DNA from: Naegleria lovaniensis
Lineage: Eukaryota > Heterolobosea > Eutetramitea > Acrasida > Naegleriidae
Length of the DNA: 64,000 nucleotides
NCBI RefSeq assembly: GCF_003324165.1
Contig: NW_025407857.1
Span: 372,001 to 436,000 of the forward strand
Direction: 5' to 3'
Under the pieces are notes generated by a model. That model did not search any database, was not told the DNA's origin, and saw only the letters and a list, made by a program, of their open reading frames with translations. The position numbers and the translations under genes are program-made. Of this stretch, positions 31,693 through 41,423 are shown one piece after another (positions within the stretch are counted from its first letter, which is position 1; each line of letters begins with the position of its first letter).

Positions 31693-33870
31693 ATGACATC
31701 AAATTTTACATCATTAGCTCCTTCAAACGAAACCGTTCTTGCATGTCATCCTCTCCTTCTCGCTCAAGGATTTACTTCGGAAAAGGGACTCTGTGACGAC
31801 GCTCCCTCCTCGTACGTCATTTCATCCATTCAACTCTTTGTTCATAGTATACTATGCATGGTCTCTCTCATTGGATTGATTTATAAGGTTCGGAAAATAC
31901 AACAAACAGACAAGAGATCTTTCAACTCAACTGTCCACGTGGAGCACACACCATCCTCTCCACCCAGTGCACTGACTACAACTACTACGACCACCACATG
32001 TAGCAATGTGAATTATCTTACCGTTGCAAGAAATCCTACACTCATGACTACTGGAACCATCATGTCGTTTCTTTTTGTCATGATCATGCAACTACGTATT
32101 TTGATTGGTCGAAAGCGATTTCCATGCTTTTTATACATGTTGGCCTATCACTTTGCAGCCCCTTCCATGTCGACTACTATTGTGCTGCGAACCATAAGAG
32201 TGGCCATGTTGGGACTCTTGAATCAGTTGAAGGTGAAAATTGGACAACGTGAATTGGAGAAATATTTCAATAGCAAGGATAGAAATACGATCGAAATTGT
32301 CATGCCATTTGTCAACGACGAAGCTCAACAAGAATTAGAAATTAACAGTGTTGTGAACACCAGCACAAGTGTTACTCATCAAGGTCATGTTGGATCTGAT
32401 GAAGATCACGAATTTGAAAATATTGATCTATCGGATCCTCCTCAAATTTTGAATGGAATGGTCATTGACACCAACTCATGCCCAAATTATCACACTTCAC
32501 CCAATTCTTCACCTTCCTCTTCATATCCTCTTTCTCGCATGAATTCAAGCACAACATTCAGTATGGAAAGAAAATCTCAGAATACAGACTCTTTTTTTCG
32601 AAATGTGAGCAATGTTCAAGTAGTGACGAATGATAATAAGGTTATATGTACCTCCAAAAGTGAGAACAACCTCCTTTCAATGAAGTTACCTACCTACGAG
32701 ACAATTGCATTGAAAATGTATACCTTTCTCACCTCTACCAAGTTTGTAATCCTATTCTATACGGCTACTTTTTTCATTCATCTTGTTCTTTATCTCACCA
32801 TTGGAAGTATTGATTATTACTATTGGACGACACATGAAAGCAAGCAAGATCAGGCCTCAATAGAAAATATTCACAATGCATGGGTATTGGATAGCTTTAT
32901 ATTCTCAACCAGTGGATGTGGAAGTGATACATATAATTTGTACCTATTCATTGCGGAAGTAGTCGTTTATTTGATTTTGGTTTTATCAGTGTCAACATTT
33001 GTCTTGTTTGTGAAGAGAGATGTGTGGAAGTTGAAGATGGAAGTATTTGCCATCTTCTTAAATTGGGCTATTTTAGGATTAATTTATTGTGCACCTTTGC
33101 TTCTAAGCGAAGTGTCAAAGTTGTAAGTGTGTGAATTGATCATGTAACATGTTTGTGATAGAATCACTCGCTTAAATAACATACATTTGTGACATGCATT
33201 TGACCACGATGCTACATCCCAATTGTAACATACATTTGACGAATGACACAGAGTGGACTATTACTTTCCATGGGCCTTTTTCATGTTCTTGGCAGGAATG
33301 ATTGATACATTCATATCTGTGACAATTCCTGTATTTTTCTTGCAACGTGAAAACAAGTCCTCTCATGGCAAAGCCACAACCCATACAACTCCAACTGGAA
33401 ATGCTGAAATCCCAACAAGCGCCACTAATGAAATTGCCAGGTGTTTGCAACACCCAGAAATTTATCCCCTCTTTCTGTCATTTGGTGAACGCTCCTATGC
33501 ACCTGAAGACATTTTGTGCTACAATTTGATTGAACAATTCAAAAAGTCATCCCAGAGAAATCGCAAGAAGATTATTTGCACCCTCTGTGACACGTATCTT
33601 AAATATGCTGCACCTTTACAACTAAACCTATCGAACCAAGACTTGGAAAAGCTTGCTCCTGTCTTTGAAATGCAACAGAAAATTCTGGAAGAGAACAAGC
33701 AACGAGCACGTTTCTCAATGAGTACTCTTTCCAGAGGAATTGAAATTCCTTCCAATTTCTTGAACAACCTGCAATTAATGTCTGAGAGAAATCTCTTGGA
33801 CTTGTATGAGAGATTTTATGAAGAGCACCAAAAGGTATTGAAGGACAAGTTAGGTATTTGCAAACTTTGA
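31693..33870 (+). CDS. 7TM-RGS receptor-like protein
   Basis: Exons 31693-33122 and 33252-33870 (phase 2 junction restoring KLVDYYFPW) encode 682 aa. Seven hydrophobic helices can be counted: three before a long Ser/Thr/Asn-rich cytoplasmic loop (about residues 215-345), three after it, and the seventh at the start of exon 2 (FPWAFFMFLAG...). From about residue 540 to the end is an RGS domain (CLQHPEIYPLFLSFG.RSYAPEDILCY), which accelerates GTP hydrolysis on G-alpha subunits. The architecture is that of Arabidopsis RGS1 and of the expanded 7TM-RGS sets of amoebae. The extracellular N-terminus is short, so a small ligand bound within the helices is plausible. Confidence 0.85.
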
Positions 33871-34638
33871 GAAAAACTCGTTGGTGCAGTGTCCTCATCC
33901 ACGATCATAGTCTCTGCTGTATGAGAGAGAGCAAATTTGAACCTTGTAATTCAAGCCATCATGAAGCGTTCGAGATTAATCTCTCATGAGACTAAAATTG
34001 TACAACAATGTTTAAGGAAATGTAAAAGCAGTACACGACCTTAATTTGTTTGTAAAACATTTTACATTGTTGATCGTTGATAAGGCATCGAGTTCCATAT
34101 CGGAACATAGCTGCTGAGGGAAGTAAAATAGAACGGCTCATGTTACCTCCCTTCACTGAATTCAAAGTTGATTTACTCAGTAAGAGTTAATTCCTCTGCT
34201 ATTGATGTACGTGATATTGATTGGTTAAAGAGAGATGTCTTCCAATTCGTTCTTTCAACCAGGTGATGATCAAACGTGATTAAAAGGAAGGTGCGATTTT
34301 AGGCTCTTTGATATCAAAATAGTGATTGTATCCAGCGCTTTCCCATTGATTGGCGGAAGACTGTTTAATTCAACAGAGGGCTGCCTCACAACTCATGGTG
34401 GGCTCATGAATTGGAATCCACCAATGGCATTGCTCGACAATTTTAAATGCAGATTTTTTGCTTTTGCGCAACATTTAACGCTCATTGTAACGAGTGTGCA
34501 CACAAACAAACCAACCAAAAAAGAAAAAAAAGCAATTTGCTTGTTGCTGTTTGGAGAGATTAGTGTGTGCCGTTCCGTGCTGTTGCTTGTTGTGTTATCA
34601 ATTTATATATTGATTGATTCCGTTATCATCACCGAAAC
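33871..34638. other. Intergenic
   Basis: About 770 bp. One 129-codon open frame (34322-34711, no early ATG) has poor coding character and overlaps the start of the next small gene; it is not called. No repeats or RNA genes seen. Confidence 0.4.
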
Positions 34639-34908
34639 ATGTTGGACTTTCAAAACTATAGAAACCAAACTGGATTTATTACTGGTACCAGTTATGTACC
34701 AACCAAGGTGAATAACAACTTGTTTGTTGCAGGTGGATCATCCGGTGCTTCAAACAAGATGGTGAGACCCGTAGTGTGTCCTTGCAAGTCATCATCGGGG
34801 GTGGAAGTTGGAAAGCTGTTGGATATGGCTCTCTTGAAACGACAAAACCTAATGATGAACAAGCAAACCACCATAACATCTGCAACAACAACTTCGACTC
34901 AATTCTAA
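34639..34908 (+). CDS. Small uncharacterised protein, 89 aa
   Basis: ATG 34639 (CCGAAACATG) opens a frame with Asn/Ser/Thr-rich composition like that of neighbouring proteins, a central PVVCPCKSSSGVEVGKLLDM segment and a Thr-rich end. No signal peptide, no membrane segment and no recognisable family. It is called because the composition and isolated ATG fit a real gene, but it could be chance. Confidence 0.42.
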   Translation: MLDFQNYRNQTGFITGTSYVPTKVNNNLFVAGGSSGASNKMVRPVVCPCKSSSGVEVGKLLDMALLKRQNLMMNKQTTITSATTTSTQF

Positions 34909-35487
34909 TAGCACACGTATAACGACTCCTTCTAACGATAGGCTGGATGAAATGGTGCACTTGAAGAGTGTGTTACTCTTTCGGTAAAGATATCTCCACT
35001 CTCGTGGATGGACGTATAATACTCGAGAGAACACACTTGATGATTGTCAATGCCATGCAGCATGATGAACACGATTTGGAAGTTTACCGTTTCCCATTAT
35101 GTTCATTCAAGGAACAATGGTAAAAGTTGCAGAACACACAGTTGCTTGGCTCGTTTGTTGCAAATCTTTGATCTTACCCAAGTGCACTTTTCATCCTAAT
35201 ACTATACTGAACACTTGTGTGGTGCATGGTCGTTTGTAGAGAGATAGAAGCTACAACATTTGCTTTTCACTCTTTGTCACGTCCGTGTACACACTCACGA
35301 TTCACACGACGCGAGGTTCATTCACTCTCAAACTCCAATTTTGCATACGGCTTTTTCATAATCACTACATTTGTGATTTCAAACCAATAGAAAACAATAA
35401 AATTCATAAACAATATTAAATTCTTTCTGTAACTGGGAAAATCATCTCAGTGCCGATTCAACTAAGAAAAATCTCACGAACAAAAAA
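34909..35487. other. Intergenic
   Basis: About 580 bp of spacer before the COMM-domain gene. No coding frame, repeat or RNA structure recognised. Confidence 0.4.
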
Positions 35488-36144
35488 ATGTCTTCATCAT
35501 CAAACTCACTCAATTGCTTTCAAAGTGTTCCGGAGGGGTTTCACAGCGCTGTCGATGACTTGAATCGAGTGCATCCCGATATTATCAATGAAATGGCTCA
35601 CAAGACAGTCATGTTTATTCTTGGAAAAGGATTGGGATGTTATGTGGATGATTACCAGGGTTGGATTTCCGATGTGAATAATCAAGCCTTGTCGAGCAAG
35701 CAAATTGAAAATGTGATAAATCTTCTCTTGTATATATTCCGTACTGCTCGGCAATTTAGAGTAGCTCTTGCAGATTTTCCAAAATTATTGAGATCAAACA
35801 CACAAATTCAAGTGAACAAAATCAAAGTCATGTGTCCCGAATATGAAATTTTATTGGAACAAACAAAATTAAGGGAAGACAATGATACATCATCTACCAC
35901 TGAATCCACTCAACAAGATAAAAAGTTTTTAGATGATTTTGAATTGCCTCGATTGAAACATTTGGATTGGAAATTGAGTATTGCAACGGCGTCGAGTTCA
36001 TGCGAGAATTTACAGAGCGCAAAAGTGACTCTTACAATGCTCATGACCAATAGTCAGAGAAAAACAATTGATCTAACGTTGAGTGAATTTAAGAGAATGT
36101 ATTCAGAATTTTCAGATATGGCTGGTCTTATTGATTCATTGTAA
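35488..36144 (+). CDS. COMM-domain-containing protein
   Basis: Encodes 218 aa with no intron. The N-terminal 110 residues are an all-helical domain. The last 70 residues form the COMM domain, starting LKHLDWKLSIATASSS, with a second strand containing KVTLTMLM and ending in a leucine-rich helix. COMMD proteins assemble as a ten-member ring that forms the Commander complex with CCDC22/CCDC93 and Retriever, recycling membrane proteins from endosomes. The start is the AAAAAAATG at 35488. Which of the ten paralogues it represents was not determined; COMMD proteins are widespread in amoebae. Confidence 0.85.
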   Translation: MSSSSNSLNCFQSVPEGFHSAVDDLNRVHPDIINEMAHKTVMFILGKGLGCYVDDYQGWISDVNNQALSSKQIENVINLLLYIFRTARQFRVALADFPKLLRSNTQIQVNKIKVMCPEYEILLEQTKLREDNDTSSTTESTQQDKKFLDDFELPRLKHLDWKLSIATASSSCENLQSAKVTLTMLMTNSQRKTIDLTLSEFKRMYSEFSDMAGLIDSL

Positions 36145-36314
36145 ATGTTGTATCAAACAACTCGCACCCACTGACCGAAGAAAGAATGGCAGTCTTGTTG
36201 AAATAAATTTACCCAATGTGCTTTTATTTCCTTGTGGCATTGATTGGAATGTTGGTGTCATTGATTATGGCGACTTTGTTAACATTGATTAGTTAGTGGC
36301 TACAAAATTTCTGT

Positions 36315-37973
36315 TTAGTAGGAATACGGTTTGTTAGGAACAACTCTGTCACATAACAACAGGGTTTCTTGAATTTCTCTCAACTTGCCAATGTCGTGAT
36401 CTAAATTTTCCAAAGCATCTTCATCTAAGGTGCTCATGTCGCTTAATTTACACAAATTTTCAATGGACGCAAGGTAATTGGCTTCTAGCCGTTTGAGCAC
36501 TAATTGTTCGTGTTGAATGCCATGAGACTTAATTTTTAACACGGATTTTGAGTACAGATTGGCAATGTCTGTCAATGATCGGTAATAAATGTCATCATCT
36601 TCTGTTTGCAGCCATTTACGTGCGGGCTTTTTCGTACTATTGATATTTAAAATCACTGGATGATGTTTCAGATGAGTCATTAGCTCGCTATAGTTATTCC
36701 ATTTGTGGTACAACTCTTGTTTGAATGCAAGAGATGGATATTTTGAGAAATTTTTGGAAACTTCTTCGTGTTGTGGTTGTTGTGGTTCAGATGGTTGTGA
36801 GGATGAATGATTTTGTTGTGAAACGCCCAGGCTTAAATTAATAACTATGTTGGCATCGACAGGTTTCAGACATTTCAACATTAATGCAAGAGCTTGATCG
36901 AGAGCCATTTTCGATGAGCTAATTTTCTGCTCAATGGTCGATATTTTGTCATTGTCGCTTTGAGGCTCGTATTCTGTCATTAAATGATACAATCGTAATG
37001 TTACAAATGATGAAGTAATTCCAAGATATGGAATTTTCTCTTCTTCGTTTTGAGGAGAGCTTGTAATCCCTAAATTAGATTTTGAGTTTTGGAGTAAGAG
37101 TTCAGATTCGGGCTCCGTCTTTCCATTTTTCTGCAGGTGGTCCTTGTAAATACGTTCTGCCTCTTTCAAAACCTCATCATCAATTAATAAATCTCCCTTT
37201 GATAAATTGAGATCTTTTTGTGTACTATTATTACTAGACGGAGTGGCAAGAATGGGTTTAGTAATCTTTTCAATTGCGGTATGGTCAATCAAATAACATG
37301 TTGCATCCAATACTAGGCATAGAATAAATACATGATCATGCAATTCATAATTTTTCGTTGTTTGATTCAATTGAATGAGTCCACATTGATCTAACAATTG
37401 AATACGATCCTTATTTGTTTCATTGTACGATACAATGGTAACAGTGTTTTTTCGCTTCTTTTTGGCAGGTTCTCCTCTAGATGAGCTTGATTGAGAGCTA
37501 CTGGTACCGCTATTGTTGTTGTTGTTACTTGTTGTGGTCGTAGTGGTTGTAGATTTAGAAGCTTTTGAATAAACGAGTCCATTTGGATCATCATCCAATT
37601 CATTTCCTTCCAATGATCCCAATGATGAAAAGAATTTTCTCTCCAAAGCCTTACTCAAATACCTTCCATTCAATTTGATCAAAATTAATTTTGCTTTCAT
37701 TTGTGCTGGATCGGATGCTTCTGTAGTGGAATTAAAGAAAAAGTGTTGTTCATCCCGATCATCCATCACGCAACAACTACCTTCAAAGATGATAAAAGCA
37801 TCTTCCATCACATGAGAATAATGGTGTTGCAAAAAATTTGAAAATTCCATACAATAGCTATTATTGTTTTTGGCTTTATACGGATGGGAGCGAACAAATT
37901 CTTCATAGTGCTGATTGAGTTGAGAGAATGGACACATGAAAGGAAGGGCACTGAAGAATTCGTGTCGGTTCAT
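36315..37973 (-). CDS. Uncharacterised 552-aa protein
   Basis: Single exon from ATG at 37973 (MNRHEFFSALPFMCPF). The N-terminal 120 residues look folded. Residues about 140-175 are Thr/Asn/Ser runs followed by a basic KKKRKN stretch that could act as a nuclear localisation signal. The middle has alternating hydrophobic segments (HVFILCLVLDATCYLID, FVTLRLYHLM). The C-terminal 120 residues are helical. No catalytic motif or named domain was recognised. It ends about 170 bp from the COMMD gene, tail to tail. A nuclear or chromatin protein is one possibility, based only on the basic stretch. Confidence 0.75.
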   Translation of the reverse strand: MNRHEFFSALPFMCPFSQLNQHYEEFVRSHPYKAKNNNSYCMEFSNFLQHHYSHVMEDAFIIFEGSCCVMDDRDEQHFFFNSTTEASDPAQMKAKLILIKLNGRYLSKALERKFFSSLGSLEGNELDDDPNGLVYSKASKSTTTTTTTSNNNNNSGTSSSQSSSSRGEPAKKKRKNTVTIVSYNETNKDRIQLLDQCGLIQLNQTTKNYELHDHVFILCLVLDATCYLIDHTAIEKITKPILATPSSNNSTQKDLNLSKGDLLIDDEVLKEAERIYKDHLQKNGKTEPESELLLQNSKSNLGITSSPQNEEEKIPYLGITSSFVTLRLYHLMTEYEPQSDNDKISTIEQKISSSKMALDQALALMLKCLKPVDANIVINLSLGVSQQNHSSSQPSEPQQPQHEEVSKNFSKYPSLAFKQELYHKWNNYSELMTHLKHHPVILNINSTKKPARKWLQTEDDDIYYRSLTDIANLYSKSVLKIKSHGIQHEQLVLKRLEANYLASIENLCKLSDMSTLDEDALENLDHDIGKLREIQETLLLCDRVVPNKPYSY

Positions 37974-38102
37974 TTTTTTTTAACAGTTCCAACAAATTTT
38001 CGAATGGATTTTTAATTATTTACATTGGCAAGAGCTCTTTGTCAAACTTGCACACAATCATTTCATAATAATAATGTTCTTTTCTATATGGAACAACCGT
38101 GG

Positions 38103-40247
38103 TTATTTCTTATTACGCTTCACATTTGGTGTTTCTGCTGGAATGGTGCACTCATGACAGGCACTACTCGAACCTTCTTTTGAAGAAGAATTAAGGTCAG
38201 GGAACAATAATTTTCTCTTACTTGAACCGGCTCCAATAACGTATTCAGATCCTCTGGCTCCCAAATAAAAATTGGTTGCCCATGCACCAACTAATGGAAT
38301 CTTTTCACGAGCTTTCCTGTTACACCAATTTCCCAATGGAATAATAGGTCGAACAATGAAACCAAATTTGTAAGCCATTTTAGACATGTCATAATACCAG
38401 GCCGCTGTTTTCACTTCTTCTCCTTCACTAATAATTTTCCATGCATTTTCAAAGGTTCGAGTGGGATATCTCTGATCACCAATCATTGAGAGAGTTCTAA
38501 TAAGGAGTCTCCAGAATATTGGAGGATAATCATTGTCGTCAGCACCACCAGTCTCCATTAATTTTGCCTTCTTTTCAGCAACCTCAACAAATTTGTCAAT
38601 AATTTTTCCAGCCATAATTTTTCTCAGGTTAACTGTAACCTCTGTCACTCGTTCAAAATTGGTAATTTCGCATGTTTGAATGCTATCTGCAAGCTCTTTC
38701 AACCCCCAATGTAAAAGAAGAGATTTGTGCTTGATATTACATTCATCCTTTTTCGCACACGTGAAATGAAAGTATACATGTTGGTTCATAGAGCCTCCTT
38801 TCTCATTCAAAATCCCACTTTCATAAAGAAGCTTTTTAAAAGTTGTATTTCGTTGAAAATCATCTCTAATGACGCTTAGATGAGCTTCTTGTTCAAGATG
38901 CAACTTGTCATATGCAGTCTTATATGCTTGCTGCGCAGCATTGTCAACGTTTTGCATATCATTGTAATATTCCTGATAACGCACAATCTCATCTTTGACA
39001 AGAGAGAGTTTTGTTTGGTGTTCGATTTTCTGCTTATTGAGTTGATATCGATTAATTTCAATCTCGTTTCGTTCATGACAATATTGATTCTTAAGTTGTA
39101 ATTTTTGTGCATAGAGTTCTAATTTTCCATTCAAGCGAGGAGGTATGGTTTGAGCTTCTTGAGAAGTACTCCTTTTAAATACTCCAGAAAAAATTCCAAA
39201 TAGAGAACTAAACGAATATGTTGCCTTCACAGTTGGAGTGGAGTTGTTTGATTCTTGCACTGTTGAAGTGTTTTCGTGCAAGAGATTCAAAGGAGGAGCC
39301 GATGGTTGTCGATCGTTCTGTAAAGCCCATGTCTTTGAATGTTCATTGAATTCTGTCGATTTAAGTTGTTGTAATTCTCTTTCAGCTGTTTCAATGAGTT
39401 GTGCTACTTTTTTGAATTTTTCATCCAACAATTTTTCCTCCATCTCTATAGATTTTAAGGATTTTTCCGCGTCCTCTTGATCTGCCTTTGCAAGCTCCAA
39501 TGCTGATTTGACCTCAGCCAACTGTTGATGATACTCGACTAACTTGTACCGATCTGCCTCACGCTCAATTTGTTGACAAAACTTTTGATATTCGTCATCA
39601 TATTCATCGATAAAGTTCACAACTACATGTATGGGAAGAATAGGCTCCTTGCCTGCAGGAAGTTTCGTTGTTTTCATCTGATGGATCAACTCTGTACGCA
39701 ATTTAGCAGCTTCTTTCAACACGAGTAGCTCTCTCTCAATACAGTGTTGTGAGTTTTGTTTGACGTTTTGGACTTGCAATACAACCACAATCATGTTCGG
39801 CCTGTGATGTAGAATATCTTGTCGTGTTTGTTGAAAGGCGTCATCAGTTTCATTTAACTTCTTTTCGAATACTCCTCTCGAATCTATAAGGTTCAAGCCG
39901 TCGTGACACAAAGAGCTTGAATCGATACGATAATTATACTTCTCCACAGTACCAACTCCATATTTCTTGTCTAGCTCTTTATGATTCTTCGTTACAGGCT
40001 GTTGGGTTGGGTTAATGATGGATATCAACTGGCTGATAATACTTGTTTTTCCAGATTGTGGATTTCCCAAAAACACAGCACTTCTCTTATTTCCTAACTC
40101 ACTGATAAAAACAAGCTCCTTGTTGAGTTGCACGAAATCTTGTTCTGTGAATACTTCGGCTTTAGGGTTCAAAGCTTGGTTGAGTTCGCGCCGTTCGTTT
40201 TCAGGTAAGTAAAACTTGACAATGTTTGAAAAGGGATTCGAGTTCAT
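38103..40247 (-). CDS. Divergent P-loop GTPase with coiled coils
   Basis: The start is ATG 40247 (MNSNPFSNIV), giving 714 aa; further upstream the frame is open but without ATG, and it would overlap the divergent neighbour. G1 is GNPQSGKTS (residues 61-69), G3 is DSRG (122-125), and the G4 position reads NFID (211-214), i.e. N-F-x-D with the usual lysine replaced. Residues about 230-320 and 390-480 are long Glu/Lys/Gln coiled coils. The C-terminus has small hydrophobic patches (GFIVRPIIPLGNW, IPLVGAWATNFYLGARG) that may contact membrane. This resembles large dynamin-like or GBP/AIG1-type GTPases in layout, but family membership is unclear. Guanine binding may be altered. Confidence 0.78.
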   Translation of the reverse strand: MNSNPFSNIVKFYLPENERRELNQALNPKAEVFTEQDFVQLNKELVFISELGNKRSAVFLGNPQSGKTSIISQLISIINPTQQPVTKNHKELDKKYGVGTVEKYNYRIDSSSLCHDGLNLIDSRGVFEKKLNETDDAFQQTRQDILHHRPNMIVVVLQVQNVKQNSQHCIERELLVLKEAAKLRTELIHQMKTTKLPAGKEPILPIHVVVNFIDEYDDEYQKFCQQIEREADRYKLVEYHQQLAEVKSALELAKADQEDAEKSLKSIEMEEKLLDEKFKKVAQLIETAERELQQLKSTEFNEHSKTWALQNDRQPSAPPLNLLHENTSTVQESNNSTPTVKATYSFSSLFGIFSGVFKRSTSQEAQTIPPRLNGKLELYAQKLQLKNQYCHERNEIEINRYQLNKQKIEHQTKLSLVKDEIVRYQEYYNDMQNVDNAAQQAYKTAYDKLHLEQEAHLSVIRDDFQRNTTFKKLLYESGILNEKGGSMNQHVYFHFTCAKKDECNIKHKSLLLHWGLKELADSIQTCEITNFERVTEVTVNLRKIMAGKIIDKFVEVAEKKAKLMETGGADDNDYPPIFWRLLIRTLSMIGDQRYPTRTFENAWKIISEGEEVKTAAWYYDMSKMAYKFGFIVRPIIPLGNWCNRKAREKIPLVGAWATNFYLGARGSEYVIGAGSSKRKLLFPDLNSSSKEGSSSACHECTIPAETPNVKRNKK

Positions 40248-40336
40248 GGTTGTGGTGTAGTAGTTGTATGTTTTTTTTTTGTTTGACAAAAGAATGCCCA
40301 ATGTTGCAGCAGTGTTAAATAGGTTCCAGTTGCTTG

Positions 40337-40459
40337 GACGTCTTGTAGACGTCAGTACTGTGCCAAAGGCTATAAAAGTCACAACAACATTCTTGCAGAC
40401 GTCAGTAACTGATAAGCCAAAACAGCCAAAGACCAGATCGGTAGTTTGTCCAAGACGTC
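40337..40459 (+). promoter_or_regulatory. Four GACGTC motifs and a TATA box
   Basis: GACGTC palindromes at 40337-40342, 40348-40353, 40398-40403 and 40454-40459, two of them in the longer context AGACGTCAGTA, plus TATAAAAG at 40371-40378. GACGTC is the core of bZIP (CREB/ATF-type) sites. The cluster sits just before ATG 40474 and favours that start codon. It lies in the gap to the divergent GTPase gene. The same stretch is open in frame from ATG 40294, so a longer protein cannot be excluded. Confidence 0.45.
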
Positions 40460-40473
40460 ACGCTCACAAAAAA

Positions 40474-41259
40474 ATGTCTCCACCCTCCATTCCAGAGTTG
40501 TGGCGTGGCTCCATCCTTTCCAAAGTATACGAAGACATTCGTGCAAGATTAAAAATCTACTTTCCATACGCTCTATACGCAAACAAACTTTGTTACAAAT
40601 GTCCAATCTGTGAAGTGTCAACTACCAAGAAAGACAAACAGAAAAGGATCATGGATCATTTTCTTACCGCTCATTTGAGCGTGAATGAACAATGCAAGGA
40701 GTTTTCTTCAATGGTTTTTGATATCATTCAATGCTGCAATGAGGAAAATGAGAAGCATAGACATGTCAGATTTAAGCAGCTTTGCGAAAGGATGAAAGAG
40801 TCCAAAACAGTAACAGTCACTCCAACACAACAGTTACAGATGGATCAACTTGGGTACATGAGTTCAGATGATAATTTTCTTGCGGTAAATGTATCGACAC
40901 AAAGTCAACACTCATCCATCGGCACTCCAAATCTAAACCTACCCACACATGCCAGTGATTCAGCACACTTTTTGCAAAATGGTGTTCTTCATGAACAATT
41001 CTCTACTTTTGTCCAATACAATGACATTAGCATCACAGACATCAACAATCGATTAGCAGTGATTGAACATTATCTTAATTGTACTTTACCTTTTCAACTG
41101 CAAGAGGAAATTCAACGCCTTATTAATGCTACACTTGATGTTCGTGCAGGTCAGGTCCACAACACGACCTCTCAACAAGAGGAAGAACAGCCAGTAATGA
41201 AGGAGGGTTTGGACGATGAATTTTCATCTTCGAATGGTATGGAATTTAACCTTGAATAA
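40474..41259 (+). CDS. C2H2-type zinc-finger protein
   Basis: The start is chosen at 40474 (AAAAAAATGTCTCC, 261 aa) because the preceding 140 bp look like a promoter; ATG 40294 would add 60 residues that are basic and poor in acids, resembling a mitochondrial presequence. Near the N-terminus, CPICEVSTTKKDKQKR..DHFLTAH provides a CxxC...HxxxxH zinc site. The rest is polar, with Gln/Ser/Asn runs, a helical segment around ITDINNRLAVIEHYLNC and an acidic end. A nucleic-acid or protein-binding role is inferred from the finger. The gene is divergent from the GTPase gene with about 226 bp between starts. Confidence 0.7.
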   Translation: MSPPSIPELWRGSILSKVYEDIRARLKIYFPYALYANKLCYKCPICEVSTTKKDKQKRIMDHFLTAHLSVNEQCKEFSSMVFDIIQCCNEENEKHRHVRFKQLCERMKESKTVTVTPTQQLQMDQLGYMSSDDNFLAVNVSTQSQHSSIGTPNLNLPTHASDSAHFLQNGVLHEQFSTFVQYNDISITDINNRLAVIEHYLNCTLPFQLQEEIQRLINATLDVRAGQVHNTTSQQEEEQPVMKEGLDDEFSSSNGMEFNLE

Positions 41260-41423
41260 GATATGTCCAAATTGTTAGACTTCTAACTGTATTCTGTGTA
41301 CATAATTTCCTTTAAACATATCTTTTTATGAATTTCTTTCGTTTTCTATAGGATCGTTTTTTAAACTCCAACAAAATTGGCGCTTCCACTTGTCACGAGT
41401 TCATTCATTTTGACTTTGAATTT

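Noticed and set aside
34322-34711. 129-codon plus-strand open frame before the small gene at 34639
   Set aside because: It begins without an early ATG, has atypical composition and overlaps the better candidate in another frame.
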